From Chelonoidis abingdonii (Eukaryota > Chordata > Testudines > Testudinidae): a stretch of DNA of 64,000 bases. This document shows positions 35,430 to 47,700 of the stretch, in pieces. Location of the stretch: positions 80,395,225-80,459,224 of the forward strand of contig NC_133770.1 in NCBI RefSeq assembly GCF_003597395.2, read 5' to 3'. The stretch's first letter is position 1. Each line of letters opens with the position of its first letter. Below the pieces are notes generated by a model that was not told where the DNA came from, did no database searches, and saw only the letters and a program-made list of their open reading frames with translations. Made by a program: the position numbers and the translations under genes.

Positions 35430-36874
35430 GAAAACTTTTGGGTACCACAGGGATCAGTTCTTGGCCCTATGCTATTTAACATTTTTATTAAGAAGAAAAC
35501 TAAATAATCACTGACAAAGCTTGTAGAGGACACAGAAATTGGGGGCATGATAAATAATGAAGAGGACAGGTCACTGATACAGAGCACGGTAAGGTAGGCA
35601 CAAGCAAACAGTATCCATATAATATGGCTAAATGCAAACGTATACATTTAGGAACAAAGAATATAGGCCATACTTCTGGGGTGAGGACTCCATCCTGGGA
35701 AACAATGACTCTGAAAAATATTTTGGGGTTGTGGTGGATTCAGCCAAATACGAGCTGTCAGTGTGATGCTATGGGAAAAAGGGCTAATGCAATACTTGGA
35801 TGTATAAATATGGGACTCTTGAGTAGGAGCAGAATGGTTATTTTACTTTTGTATCTGGCATTTGTGCAACCACTGCTGGAATACTGTGACCAATTCTGGA
35901 GTTCTGAGAAGAGCCCCGAGAATGATTAAAGGATTAGAAAGCATGCCTTATAGAGTGAGAGACTAAAGGAGCTCAAGCTATTTAGCTTACCCAAGAGAAG
36001 GTTAGAGGATAGCTTGATTACAGTCTGCAAGCATCCAAATGGGGAACAGATATTTGCTAATGGGCTCTTCAATCTAGTAGACAAAAAGGTATAACATGAT
36101 CCAATGGCTGGGAGCTGAAGACAGACAAATACAGATGGGAAATCAGGGGTGCTGGAACAGGGGGGCAGATGGGCCTGTCCTGTATGCTTCTGGCCATGGG
36201 CCTAGCCCCCTGCCCCTCCTCTTCCTCCTGAGGCCCATCCCCTGGCCAGGTTGGAAGCTGGAGCTCAGCTTGGGGAGCCTGGGCAGCTGTGGGGAGCTGC
36301 AGATCCTCGACCAGCCCAGGCTGGGGGGGCCTGAGAACAGCCCCTGGCCCATGTCCCTGCCCTCCGGGCCCCCCTCCCAGGGCCAAGGCAGCTCTTACCA
36401 GAGCCCAGCTGCAGCTCTTTGGCCCCTGAGGCCCCACCCCCAGGCTGAGCTGGGTTGGGGTAAGAGCCATGCGGGCAGCTGTGAGGAGCTGCAGACCCTC
36501 CACCTGCCCTGGGTGGAGAGCTGGAACAAGAGCTAGGGACTGCTCTCGCACTTCCCCATCCCGGGTAGGTGGAGGGGCCCGGGCTCCCCAGCCCGGCTCC
36601 AGCTTCGCTGGGGCAGAAACCCCTTCTCTCTCTTTTTTAGAAAGAGTCCGTCACCCCTGCTGGAAATAAGACAAATTTTTAACAGCGAGGGTAATTAACC
36701 ATTGGAACAATTTCCTTGGGGTGTGGTGGATTCTCCATCACTAGCAATTTTAAAATCAAGAATGGATGTTTTTTTAAAAGATCTGCTCCAGGAATTATTT
36801 TGGAGAAGTTCTACGGCCTACAAGAGGTCAGACTAGATGATCACAATGGCCTCTTCTGCTCTTGGAATCTATGA
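35430..36874 (+). mobile_element. CR1 LINE, 3' part, interrupted by a small hAT element
   Basis: The remnant of the reverse transcriptase reads VPQGSVLGPMLFNIFIK at about 35444-35494 in one frame, then breaks. Later CR1 phrases include gctggaatactgtgaccaat, gccccgagaatgattaaagg and ggtcagactagatgatcaca, and the copy ends cttggaatctatgag, the CR1 3' end. The catalytic ADD motif is not preserved. The element is split by 36144-36659. It is truncated at its 5' end. Confidence 0.85.
36144..36659. mobile_element. GC-rich hAT-like element inside CR1
   Basis: It starts CAGGGGTGCTGGAAC and ends gtccgtcacccctg. The flanking tgggaaat (36136-36143) and ctggaaat (36660-36667) agree at six of eight bases, and removing it restores a continuous CR1 3' region (agatgggaaat then aagacaaat). 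Open frames of up to 160 codons on both strands are leucine-, proline- and glycine-rich products of the composition. Confidence 0.72.
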
Positions 36875-37426
36875 GAAGACCGAGATTCCCAATTTTTAAT
36901 CTCAATCTTGGAAGAACTAAACCAAGTATTCTCTGTAATATTCAACTATTCAGCTTATGCAGAGAAAGACTGAATCTGTATCTTTCTAAATTTACATTAA
37001 ACTTTTTGCCATAATTAAACTTTTTCCTTGTCAATTGGGTCAGATATGACTTGGCCTATAGCATCACCAAAAGTGCACATTTATAAAGAAAAAATTGAGA
37101 CATTCACTACATATATTTACAATCACACAATCTGTAAACATACATATACCCATAAAATCATACAAATATCCTCTTTGTGGACAAATGCTTGCATCTTAGG
37201 AGAATGACAAAAGTTTTAATTAACAGGTTTTAGTTTCACCTTTTCCTCATAAGAGGAACAGGTTATTTCAGCTACGGTGAACACAATTTAGGCTATATAT
37301 CTAATTTACTTTCTACATGAAAAAGTTATGATGAATTATTAATCCACTTACATTGTTAATCAGCCACCTGTCCTTTATGGGAGAATTTTCCTTTTCTGTC
37401 CCATCCACATACAAACATCTAATATA
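36875..37426. other. Unassigned intergenic sequence
   Basis: AT-rich, no gene or defined repeat. Confidence 0.4.
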
Positions 37427-37649
37427 GACTTGTCTACAGAGCTACTTAGCAGCAAGCCAGGATGCCGAATACAGAGTGCACTAGCCTGCTGCACATTAAG
37501 TGGCTGTGTGGACTGTGTTACTGTGCATTAAAAGTACGGAACTTTTAGTGTGCAGTAGCAAGGTCCACAAGGCCAATTAGCACACAAGGTAGCGTGCTGT
37601 ACATTCCCGCCATCTTACTGTACACTAAGTAGCCATGCAGATAAGCCCT
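37427..37649. mobile_element. MITE with agacttgtctac ends
   Basis: The left end agacttgtctacagagc and the inverse of the right end agggcttatctgcatgg agree at most positions. The interior has gtgcattaaaagtacggaac and an inverted acttttagtgtgcagtagca, so it can fold. No coding. Confidence 0.6.
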
Positions 37650-38869
37650 GAGATTGAAAATTGACACTTCAACACCTTCTAAATTGTAAGTGGATACAAA
37701 AAACTGTTAGTTCCTGAGAGTAGATCATAGTATGTATAAGCCAGAAGTACAATGACAAGATGGGCAACGGTTTCACAGTTTTCATATACAGCGCTAGGAG
37801 TGAAAGTGGCATAGTGAGTAAATATGGGGGGAGAATGTTTTGGATACTGGGGAATGTCTTCACATATCACACCACCAGAATAATGGTTTCAAGTACTTCA
37901 AAATGCTAGACATACAGTTACCAAAATTAATGCTCCTGGTTGCCAGAGCATGAATATCACAGCCACAGCTGTACACAGGATTGGAATTATTGTGGGAATT
38001 ATTCTTTAATAATTAAATGTTTATCAGTTTGTAAAGATTAACAATCTCTTCTGTTTCAGCACCATGTCTTTTCAATTTCCTTTCTGAAGCAACAGTAAAG
38101 ACTAAACTACTTCTTGAAGTCTGAAGGACATGATCTGGAATGTCCTGGTTTGATAATGGATGGCCCACCTCTCAAATCTTTGATCGCTGGTTGAGATTCA
38201 AGAATTGTTACCCACCTTTCCTACAAATATTTGATTAAGTAGTCAAAATTTCTAAACAAGAGAGAAGAAAAGTCTCAAGTCTCAGCCAATCTGATTATTA
38301 AATGTGAAATCAATGAATACTCAAAAATAGAACTGGCTTTGGATTTTTATTATGATTAATAGTAGCTATTGATCACCACCCTTTTCTCTCATTCCACACA
38401 AAAAACAGACGTGAAGAATGCTGAGGGTTGAGTAGGCAATCTACATTCTGGTATCTCCTAACTTTTGAGTGCTTAATTCTGCAACCTTAATACTGAATTT
38501 TCACCATAGTTTGTGTTATTTCCTAGTTTTTTTTTTTTTAAAAAAGAAACCGAAAAAACAAATTCCATAATGTGACATCACATTGACACCCACATGGGTC
38601 ACCAACGGGGTTGAAACCTTTAGATTCACCATACGGATCTCTCCCATTTGAGCCAATAGAGTAACTGATAGCAGGAGTAGGCTGTCATCCTCTACGTGGA
38701 CCAGTACTAGTGGTGGATGGGACACACACTATGACAAGGGTTTCACAGATGTTTGCTGACAGCCAAGGAATGGCGAGACTCTGCATTCTTGGGTACTATT
38801 CTAGACTTGAATGGGGAGTCTGGAATAGAACCCAAGCTCCCGTGGGCACAGACACTCCTTCCCATTTCT
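37650..38869. other. Unassigned intergenic sequence
   Basis: No gene recognised. Oligo(T) at about 38526-38539. The short overlapping minus-strand frames at 37669-37870 have no family features. Confidence 0.4.
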
Positions 38870-39600
38870 CCCAAGCCTGACCCCTTCTGTCCCATCCCTT
38901 TCCCTTCAACTTGTCCCGGTCCTGTCTCTTCCTCAGCCCTGGCTCCTTGTGTCAGTCCCATTCTCCTCAGCTGGCCACTTCCAGCGTCCATTCCTTAGTC
39001 TTCACATCTCAGTCTCCTTGTCCAGCCAATCTGTCTTTCCCCCTGGGCATGCTGTCCCCATCCTCTCTGCTCCCCGGCTCCCCATCTCTTTCCTTCCCTA
39101 CACCCAGTCCCCATCTCCTCGCCCACCTAGTCACAGTTCCCCACTCCCTACCCCAACGCCTTGCCCAGCCAGGTCCAGTCTCTCCGCACCTAGCTTTGAT
39201 TGGTCTCACCCCTCTCCACAATCTCCCTTCTTGGGCTCCTCATCCAATCTCGGTCCCCATCTCCCAGCTAGACTCCTTGTCTCAGTGTCTTCACCCAGCC
39301 AGTCCCAGTTCTCCCCTATAGCCAACTCCTTGACAGATGTCTCTCCTCTCAGGTGCCTGCCACATTGGTTCCTAGTCCCTGCCTCATCTTAGTTCCTCAT
39401 CTGATCTCAATATCTTCCCCTCCCAGCAAACTGGTTCCCAGTCCCAATCTCCTTCTTGCCCAGTCTCTCACTACCAATCAGCTTCTAGTCAGTTACTTCC
39501 CCATTCCAGTCCCACTCTCAGAACACTCCTTGTCCCAACCTACTCCTTTCTCTCTGCTCAGGTCCAGCTTTTGTTCCCTCTACCTTCAAATCAACTGGCT
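38870..39600. repeat. Pyrimidine-rich degenerate tandem tract
   Basis: Almost 0.7 kb of C and T on the plus strand with recurring ctccttgtcc, ccagtcccagt and cccatctcc units of loose period. The strong strand asymmetry produces long open frames on both strands (38911-39321, 38949-39392 and others) which are serine-, proline- and leucine-rich or glycine- and arginine-rich and are rejected as genes. Confidence 0.65.
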
Positions 39601-39641
39601 ACATCCTCCATACTGCCTTAGTGTGGACTTCAGACAAGGGT

Positions 39642-39678
39642 GACATTGAGAGCACAGGAGAGACATTGAGAGCACAGG
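39642..39678. repeat. Two copies of a 20-bp tandem repeat
   Basis: gacattgagagcacagg occurs at 39642 and 39662, spaced exactly 20 bp. Confidence 0.85.
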
Positions 39679-39679
39679 C

Positions 39680-40269
39680 TCCCTGATCAGTTCTGGTGCC
39701 TGGTGGTACCCTGGCCTGAAACAGCTATTACAAGGAAATTCTGAGCCCTCGTAATCCTGGGCTGCAGCATACTCAGCTGTTCTATTGGGCTGGTGCATGC
39801 ACAGTCCTGTCACACAGAGGAGCCATAAGGGGCTGGAGCATACTCAGTGAGGATGGAATCTTTAGAAGTTTTAGCAGGTAAGCTCTAGCAAGGCTCTATG
39901 CTGCATGTGCGAAATGCAATTCTTTAAAGGCTTAAAACTTGGCCAAATTCAAGTAGATTCTCATGGGGATGACAAAAGTCACATCACTGACACAGAAATC
40001 AACCCTCTTGCTCCAAAGCACAGGGGTGCTGAAGCAGTTCAAAGAAGAATAAGAAATATTTAACATAGGCTAAACAATATTTTTTCCTTTGCCTCTTTCT
40101 CAGAAATGATGAAGTATTTCAGCTGAAGTTTTCCAAAAAATTCAGCCTAAAGCAGACACCTAGCATCAAAAATTTCGGCCCAAATTGTTGAAGTACAGCA
40201 AAGTTATAAGCAAGTGAAAACACGATCTTATATTAGGATATGGTGGGCAATCTTAAAACCACAAACAAT
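39680..40269. other. Sequence downstream of TCAIM, unassigned
   Basis: Lies beyond the probable polyadenylation site of TCAIM. No gene or named repeat seen. Confidence 0.4.
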
Positions 40270-41511
40270 AATATACATAATTTATACATATTTATTTTAC
40301 AGCATTTTTGCCAGTTCTGAAAGATGAATCCAAGTCCAAAAAATGTTAACTGGCTAGTTCCTTTCAGATGATTTTGCAAGATGTAGAACTCAAACACAGT
40401 GTGTATTCTAGTGTGAAATACAGTGAAACAGCAGCTTTTTAATGTGTCTAACATTTACTCAGAAAATAAGCCCTCAATCCTTATCTTATGATATTCGAGT
40501 CATCAAGTTTAAATAAAATTCAGTACATCTGATCCTCAGGGCTGATTGTGAACCTCATACTTACATTAATGAGCATTTACGGTCATAAGTAGCCAGACAG
40601 ACACTGACTTCTATCATCCCTAGACTTCATCAGGACTAGTCATGCAAATCAGCGCTCACCAGCGTGAGAAGTTTCACAGTCATGCCCGTAGCTACAGTGT
40701 ATTTAAAAACAATTGATGCATCTTATACTCCAGTAACAAATGATGGTAACAATAATGTAGATTGGAGATATATTTACAAAGAGGATGTCATTTTGAAAGT
40801 GTAAACACCTACTCCAATGGGCAGATATTGGACTGACATTTAAAATAAACTCCACTTAAACAAATGTTCAAAGTACTGTTCCTATCTGCATAATAAACAC
40901 TGATGGATTTTTCCTTCTTCTATATTTCTTATACAGTAAGATATACAGCAATATGTAACTACAGTATTGGCACCAGATACTTAAAGATATATGAAGGACT
41001 CTAGAATTACTTCTACTGCTTTTGCCATCCCTAAAACTACTTTGACAAGATATTTCTTAATTTTTGAATCCAGTTAATTACCTACTTTAGACAGTACATA
41101 GTGCTTGGCTTTAGAGGTACAATTTCTATGAACTTAACAAAATCCATCCTGGAATATTTATGTATATGACAAACAAACCAAAACCCTTTTTGTAACCTTT
41201 AAATCCAATTCAAAAGTTTTGTTTAACTATCAAAAATGACCTTTCATTACCCCTTCCCTATGATGGGACTTGTAAAGGAGTATGGAAACCGTACAGAATG
41301 TTTATGCATGAACAGGCAATAACGTATGTTATTCAGCAAGCTGTCTAGAACTGAAGTTCTACTTTCTGAGCAGCAATTAAAAAGAAAGTTCTTGGATTAG
41401 TGAGAATACTGATATCAAAATACACATTTAAATAATTTACTCTAAAAAGAAAATAATTCATGTTTATAGCCTCAGAGAAAATAGACAGTTCCTCTAATTA
41501 TTAGACAGGCC
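40270..41511 (-). other. TCAIM: Probable TCAIM 3' UTR
   Basis: The sequence after the TCAIM stop is AT-rich and free of recognised repeats. On the minus strand a canonical AATAAA occurs at 40296-40291, which would place cleavage near 40270. No earlier AATAAA was seen by eye on the minus strand. The extent is inference; transcript data would settle it. Confidence 0.4.
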
Positions 41512-41737
41512 TCAGTTTTTCCAGTTCCAAGGGATACAGAGGTCTCCATCTTGCAACACTGAGTAAAAGTGTGAAATGCAGAGGTGCATGCCTTGGAGGT
41601 ATGGGAGTGATTCTTCCAGCAGTCGCTTACAACAATCTATCATCTGTGCATGGGAAATACTTGGTTCCTTATACAGCTGTTTCAGAGAAAATTTTTCAGT
41701 GGAAGCACTGATTAGCTCTTTTTCCACCACTGTCAAC
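41512..41737 (-). CDS. TCAIM: TCAIM terminal coding exon and stop
   Basis: This coding segment of 226 nt begins after a tatactag acceptor. It encodes [18 protein letters not shown], then [19 protein letters not shown], and ends [12 protein letters not shown] followed by TGA. As I recall the mammalian protein, it continues a few residues past WKN, so the end here may be slightly shorter. The open frame extends past 41737 toward an oligo(T) tract at about 41814-41832, but that part is intron. Confidence 0.95.
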
Positions 41738-44700
41738 CTAGTATATTTTAAAAAGTTAGAAATTAGTGCTAAATATGAGGACCAAATACAATCATGACAT
41801 TGGTACTTGGGCCTTTTTTTTTTTTTTTTTTTAAAAACGTCCTTGAAAGACAAATATTTATATAGTGTGCATTTAGTTTCAATTTTTTCAAGCGTACATA
41901 TAGCGTGACAGTTTTGAATGTGTAAAAACTAACGTTTTTGTGTACAAATATGCAAACTTTGTGTGTGCAAGTGATTATGTCAAGTTGCATACCTACAAAA
42001 GGAGACCAAATTTTAAAAACATTACTGACTCACTTATTTGAAAATCATTTTGTGGTTATGTGATCATGAGACTTCATTTTCAAGGCATCTTAGAGATAAA
42101 AATGTTTGTTCCTTTTTGAGATATTTAGTCAATATTAAGAAACTAGGCTTGAAAGTATAAAAATAATTTCCTCCTGTACCCACCTATCAAACGCTATATT
42201 CAGTATTCTGCAGGTGACCTAAAACACTGGATGACATCAAACAAAGAGTAGTGTAGCCATCTGCTCTATTTTAAGTGTTAGTAATATAGTTTACTGTTGC
42301 AAGAGAAATACAGAATCCTTAACTCAGGACTTAGCAAATGAAATGATTTTTCAGTTCACCTTAGACAAAAAGGAATAAGAATAAACTAACTGACAAATCC
42401 AGCTTCTTTAAAGAAAAAGCTAGTATGTATGTACATTTGAAAATTCTAGTTTTAAAAAGCTGTCATGTAATACAAATCTGTAAGCATTGGTACAGATAAA
42501 TGAAACAAACTGAGCCATTTCTAAATTCTGTATTGCTAAACACTTTTACATAGCCTATATGGGATGATGTATAGTTCATTTAATACAATCCTAAGGAGAA
42601 TGCAAAGAAACAGCCCACAGAATCAGAGAACAGAAACCCTTTCTTATTTTTAAAGAAAGTTTCACATGTACTGTGCTTAAGATCCAGATAATAAACATGA
42701 TACGTGTGCAGACTTAGGATGTGTCAACATTATGGAGACTATATCAATATAGTTATGTTACTGTAGCTATGCCAGCATGATCCTATACAGTGCAAGTGCA
42801 GTCTACACCAAGAGAGGGTGTTTTTTCACTGATGCGGACCACCTCCCCAAATGATAATAGCTATATTGACAGAAGTACTTTTCCATTGACATAGATGCAT
42901 TTACACTTTAGGGTAGGTCAGCAGAGCTATGTTGGTAAGGGGTGTACATATTGTCTCTTGACCAGTGAAGCTATGTCTATCTATTTTTAAGTGTAAGGCA
43001 GGCCTTAAAAATTACACATTTATGCCATGATCCTGCAACTGGATTAGTGCAGGCAGCCCTGTGCACCTGCCTGGAACTCTGCTTGAGCATCAGGGCCAGC
43101 CTCCTGCATTGCTCCAGCTGCAGGTTTGGGTCCTTAAAGATCCATTTTAATTGTCTAGATTTGTATTAAAAAAATTCTGGGTTCTTATTTTCTTCTGAAG
43201 TGCTGATTATACTGCAAGCTCCCAAACAGTGAAGGGAGCTGCATCCTTATGCTGCATTAGGTGCTTGTGATTTCACTAACTCTGAATTCAGGTCTTACCA
43301 AATAAGTAAAGAGGAAAATTTTCAGCTGTTTTAAAACATATTTATTTCTAATTGGAGTCCACATTAAGGATTCAGGACCATAAAGAGAGATTTTTAAAAC
43401 CTTTAAAAAACTTGAATGTACCATAAAATATTTCCATATTTAATAAAGAATGCTCAGTTGTGGAAATTATAAGTCTCTGCATACTTCAGCACAGTTATTG
43501 TAAAATCATCAAGAGAGTTTCTTGATCTCTTATAAACAAAAAAAAATTTCATTTTTTAATTAAATATAGCTGCTATGTAAACTGATAAGAAAGTTGTCAG
43601 CTGAGCTGCAGTTCATAACAAATGACAGTTGGGTGAGGTAATATATTTTATTGGACCAACTACTGGTTAGAGAGACAAGCTTTCAAAGTTGGATAAAACA
43701 GAACACAGTGGCGGGAAAGGTGAGACCCTTTTTTGTAGGGAAAAGTTAACTCCCTTTTATATATCCTCAAAATTCTTGTATTGTTACAGACGTAAAACAA
43801 ATAATTCAGTAATACAAGAAGTAGAAGAGAAACACAAGAGCTAGTGTACAAACTTGCTGAGAATACTTACTCTTCCTTTCTTTTCAGATTCTCTCTTGCT
43901 TGCTGTGCTTTGGTAATAATAAACCACTGAAGGGTTGCTAGATCACACATTGTTGGGATGTTAAAATGCCCAAGTTCATGCAAGTTTGGAGCATACCTAT
44001 CGCTGTAATGAAACATGATGCAAGTCAAAATAGACATATCTTATCACTTCTTCTTGTACTAAAATATTTGTCATGGATAACAGAACGAGAAATTAAGGAT
44101 AAAAAATCCCACCTGATCAATAAGTTTTAAATCATTCTTTGGAAAAGGGTTGAGGCATGGGTACAGAATGTTATTTTAGGTGTTCTGATATTTTTTAAAA
44201 TTTCAAGAGTGTGGATCAGCAGAAGCAATTCAATAGAAGCATATTAGTTTCCTGCTGAAGACAAAACTATTGACTCACAAAACTCACTTTTTTCAGATAA
44301 TTTCTCAGAGATTTAAACAAAGATTTAGATTTCAAAGGACTTTCTCCATTAAATTAGCAATTTTAAGATAATTAAAAATTTTACATTTAGCAGTCTTGGC
44401 AGAACTCTTACAAAACAACTGCAACTTCATTTCTTGAATCCTGTGTTCAACCTGTCTAATGATCTTACTAGCACAATATGTGGATGTAAAGCTGGCTCTG
44501 AAATGAATTCAAGCCAAGTACTCTCTTATCTTACATTATCTTAGTCACATAAACGAAGCCTAAATACATAAGCCCTGGGCAGGCGCTTCTACCCACACTG
44601 AACTACACTGGCTTATTAGATGCACATATTTATATCTCTGTGTAACAGCTGTTCATATGCTTGACAGATTGAACAATCTAGTCAATGCTCACTGTGAAGA

Positions 44701-47700
44701 TGAGTTTAGAAAGATAAAAATGCTATCCTCACTGGATGTGCACGATTTCCCTCTAGCTAACCACTCTCCAACTCAAGAGAAACAGTTTGACACAGTTGCA
44801 CCATTTAGAAACAGATCATATTGATTCCATAACTATAAACAGGATTGCTAGTGCCTAGTAAGTTGTAGCGTGTGCATATTGTTTACAGGTTGTGCAGTCT
44901 TAATTAACTTGATGCAGGCAGTTAACATTTCCTGATGCTACACTAAAAATGTAAAATATATTAACAACCAACAGGGAATGTGAAAATGCCAAAGGGACAA
45001 TACTGCAGCAAATGAGACTTTGTAATATAACAAAGAGCAATATATAATCAGCACAGAGAGTGTAAAATGACCAAAAAGCTTTATAGAAGCAGCTATCCTG
45101 CAGACACTTACCTTTCTAGAATCATTTGCAAGCCACGCAGACTACGAGGATGAAAAGATAGTTTACTGTTAAGCAATCTATTACAGAAAGCATCAAGAGT
45201 GGTGTAATACTCTTCAAGAGTTAACAGTGGCTGCAGCTCTTCAATGTATGTTATTTGTATGCCTCCTAGAAGATGACTTATACGGTCCTCCAAAAGCAGC
45301 ATCTTCTTTTGAAGTTTATAATAGCTAGGCAACCTTTCAAAAATCTGCACACACAAAAATACATTTCCTATAATTACACATAACATGTGATAAAAAACTC
45401 TCCAAGAAATTAAGCACTTATTAATTCACAACGGAAGGAACCCTAAAGAAAATGAGGTATCTAACGATGCAAACAGAGAATCTAAATGTTACAACTGAAA
45501 GTTATGCACTGGGAACACAAACATGATTGGCAGGGCTGGGTATACAGACAATGTTGTTTTGGGGGGTCAGGGGGGAGAGGAGGGTTACATGGAATTTCTA
45601 TGTGCATGGTCCATAGTGTACAGCAGAAGTGGTAACAGTAAGGTGTGTGCTTGTGAATGAAGAATTAGAGGGCATGACTGTTAGGGAGGGGGGTGTGTGG
45701 GTGTGTGTGTCACTGTATATATAGCAAACCTTTTCCACAACTTTTGTGTATTTATAGATAAAACTTATGACCGCTTGTGTCCCATTATTATACACATTAC
45801 CATGATATACTAAATAAGATGACTACTATGACATGGCCTATGAATTATTTGTACTATAGATAAAATAGCACATATACAACATTAATTATACACATTAAAT
45901 TCTTCAAGTGTGCACATGCACATGAATGAGAAAAAAAGTTTTAGCTGTAGATGTACTGATGTCAACATATACTAGAATTTCATACAGGCATCAGCACACC
46001 CTGCTGCAGTGTGATTGGAAGGATCTTTCTCTTCCTTCTGTGCAAAAAGTCTGAGCTATCAGCTTGACTGAATAGAGAATAGTTTCAAAAGAAAAGACAG
46101 TGACAAACAGTCAATGGTACTAAAGTGGAAGTACAATCTTGTTGACATACAGACTTGCTCTGGGTTAAAGAAAGGTGTGTTTTTAAATCAATTTAGTTAA
46201 ATCAGTGCAAGACAGCGTGCACTTTTATTTTGGTTTAGAATTGGTTTAATCATATGAAAGACTCAGTTCAACTGGTGAAGTCTGGCTGTAGACAAGACCT
46301 TCCAAACAGCAAATGCTGATCAGATAAGAATGAAAGCAGATCTTGCCAACAGTGATTATACCTAAGAATGGAGTATTTAGCAATTTCATCAATGTTGCAT
46401 GATTTCCCATCACGAAGAAGTCAAACTGAAAGCTGCAATTTCAATGATAATTTGCAGCAGGTAGTCCAATCTGATTATACAGGTAATGCAGTTGTTACCT
46501 TTTGCATATGACGACAAAGCAGGTGACTTCCAAAAAGTTATTTTAAGTTGTTTTAATTATGCTGGCCAATTTCTCATTAGTTTTAACTACAATATCTCAA
46601 AAAAAGAAAGTGAATTTACCTTTCAAGAACTTAAAGACTTTAAATTGCACGTTATCCTATACTAGTCTCAAAACATCAACTTCCTACTCAATTTTTAAAA
46701 ATACATTTAAGACATTAAATCATTAGAAATTGTCATTTCTCTTTTTAATTAGACAAGGTGGTAGTTTGGAATCTTAACATGCAGCTTCTATTAAAAAAAG
46801 CGAACATCCAAAGCACCTTCTCTCAAACTATTTCCATTCAATGAGTTTTTGAATGAATTCTGCATTTAATTCCAATTTCTCAATTTACCAAAGAGATAAA
46901 TCATTCATATTAACAACACAGGAAAGAGAGGGTTAACAGAAACCTCTCACTCCACTGAGCTTACATAGACAAGGAACTAATCATCTGCTATGGAATTTTG
47001 AGTTGATTAGTTGACTATAGTGTTAACTGCAGGATGTAAGATAGGAATCTTATGTTCCTGCACCACAGTACTGTAAATTTTCAAACAAGACAACTCACCC
47101 ACCCACCTCCTCCTTTCTTTTGAATTTTATCCACATTTAACTCCTTTCATGCAAGTCCTTTAAAAGGAGTGACTTCTCAGGTGACCAAATGCTACTTCCT
47201 TATGTGGGCCAAGGACTGACAATACTGAACTAAACTCATTGGTGCAAAGAGTGATAATTCTGCAGATGCTCTATGTAAATCTCCTCTTCAACGCCTACAA
47301 TTCATTTAAGTTAACTGTACATTGCTAAATTTAAATTAACTGGAACTATGAAATATATGAAAATCATCTTTGAATGAAGTGACCAATATTTTCAGACATT
47401 AATTAAGTGATATCCTGGTGGTATCTGTGCATTATGTTAAAAGATTACTCTCTATAGTTCTTTGGAAACTATATATTATTATTAAAAAGATGCCATAGAG
47501 TTTGCCACAGCCTGCTTGCAACAACAAACACTGAAATACAGAAATGTGTAAATAAAAGGAAACACAAAAAGGGATTCTTTCAATCTAAGGTGGCCACTTA
47601 ATGAACAAGATGAAGTGTTGGGTACAGAAAGAGTAGTTTAGTAGATGTTGCAAAAACAGTTTGTGATCAACACAGCTTCCACTGAAATAAATAGCAAAAC

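Noticed and set aside
36069..36669. Frames up to 160 codons on both strands
   Set aside because: They lie inside the GC-rich insertion in CR1 and are leucine-, glycine- and proline-rich.
38743..39392. Frames up to 147 codons, serine- and proline-rich
   Set aside because: They result from a pyrimidine-rich tandem tract; both strands are open together.
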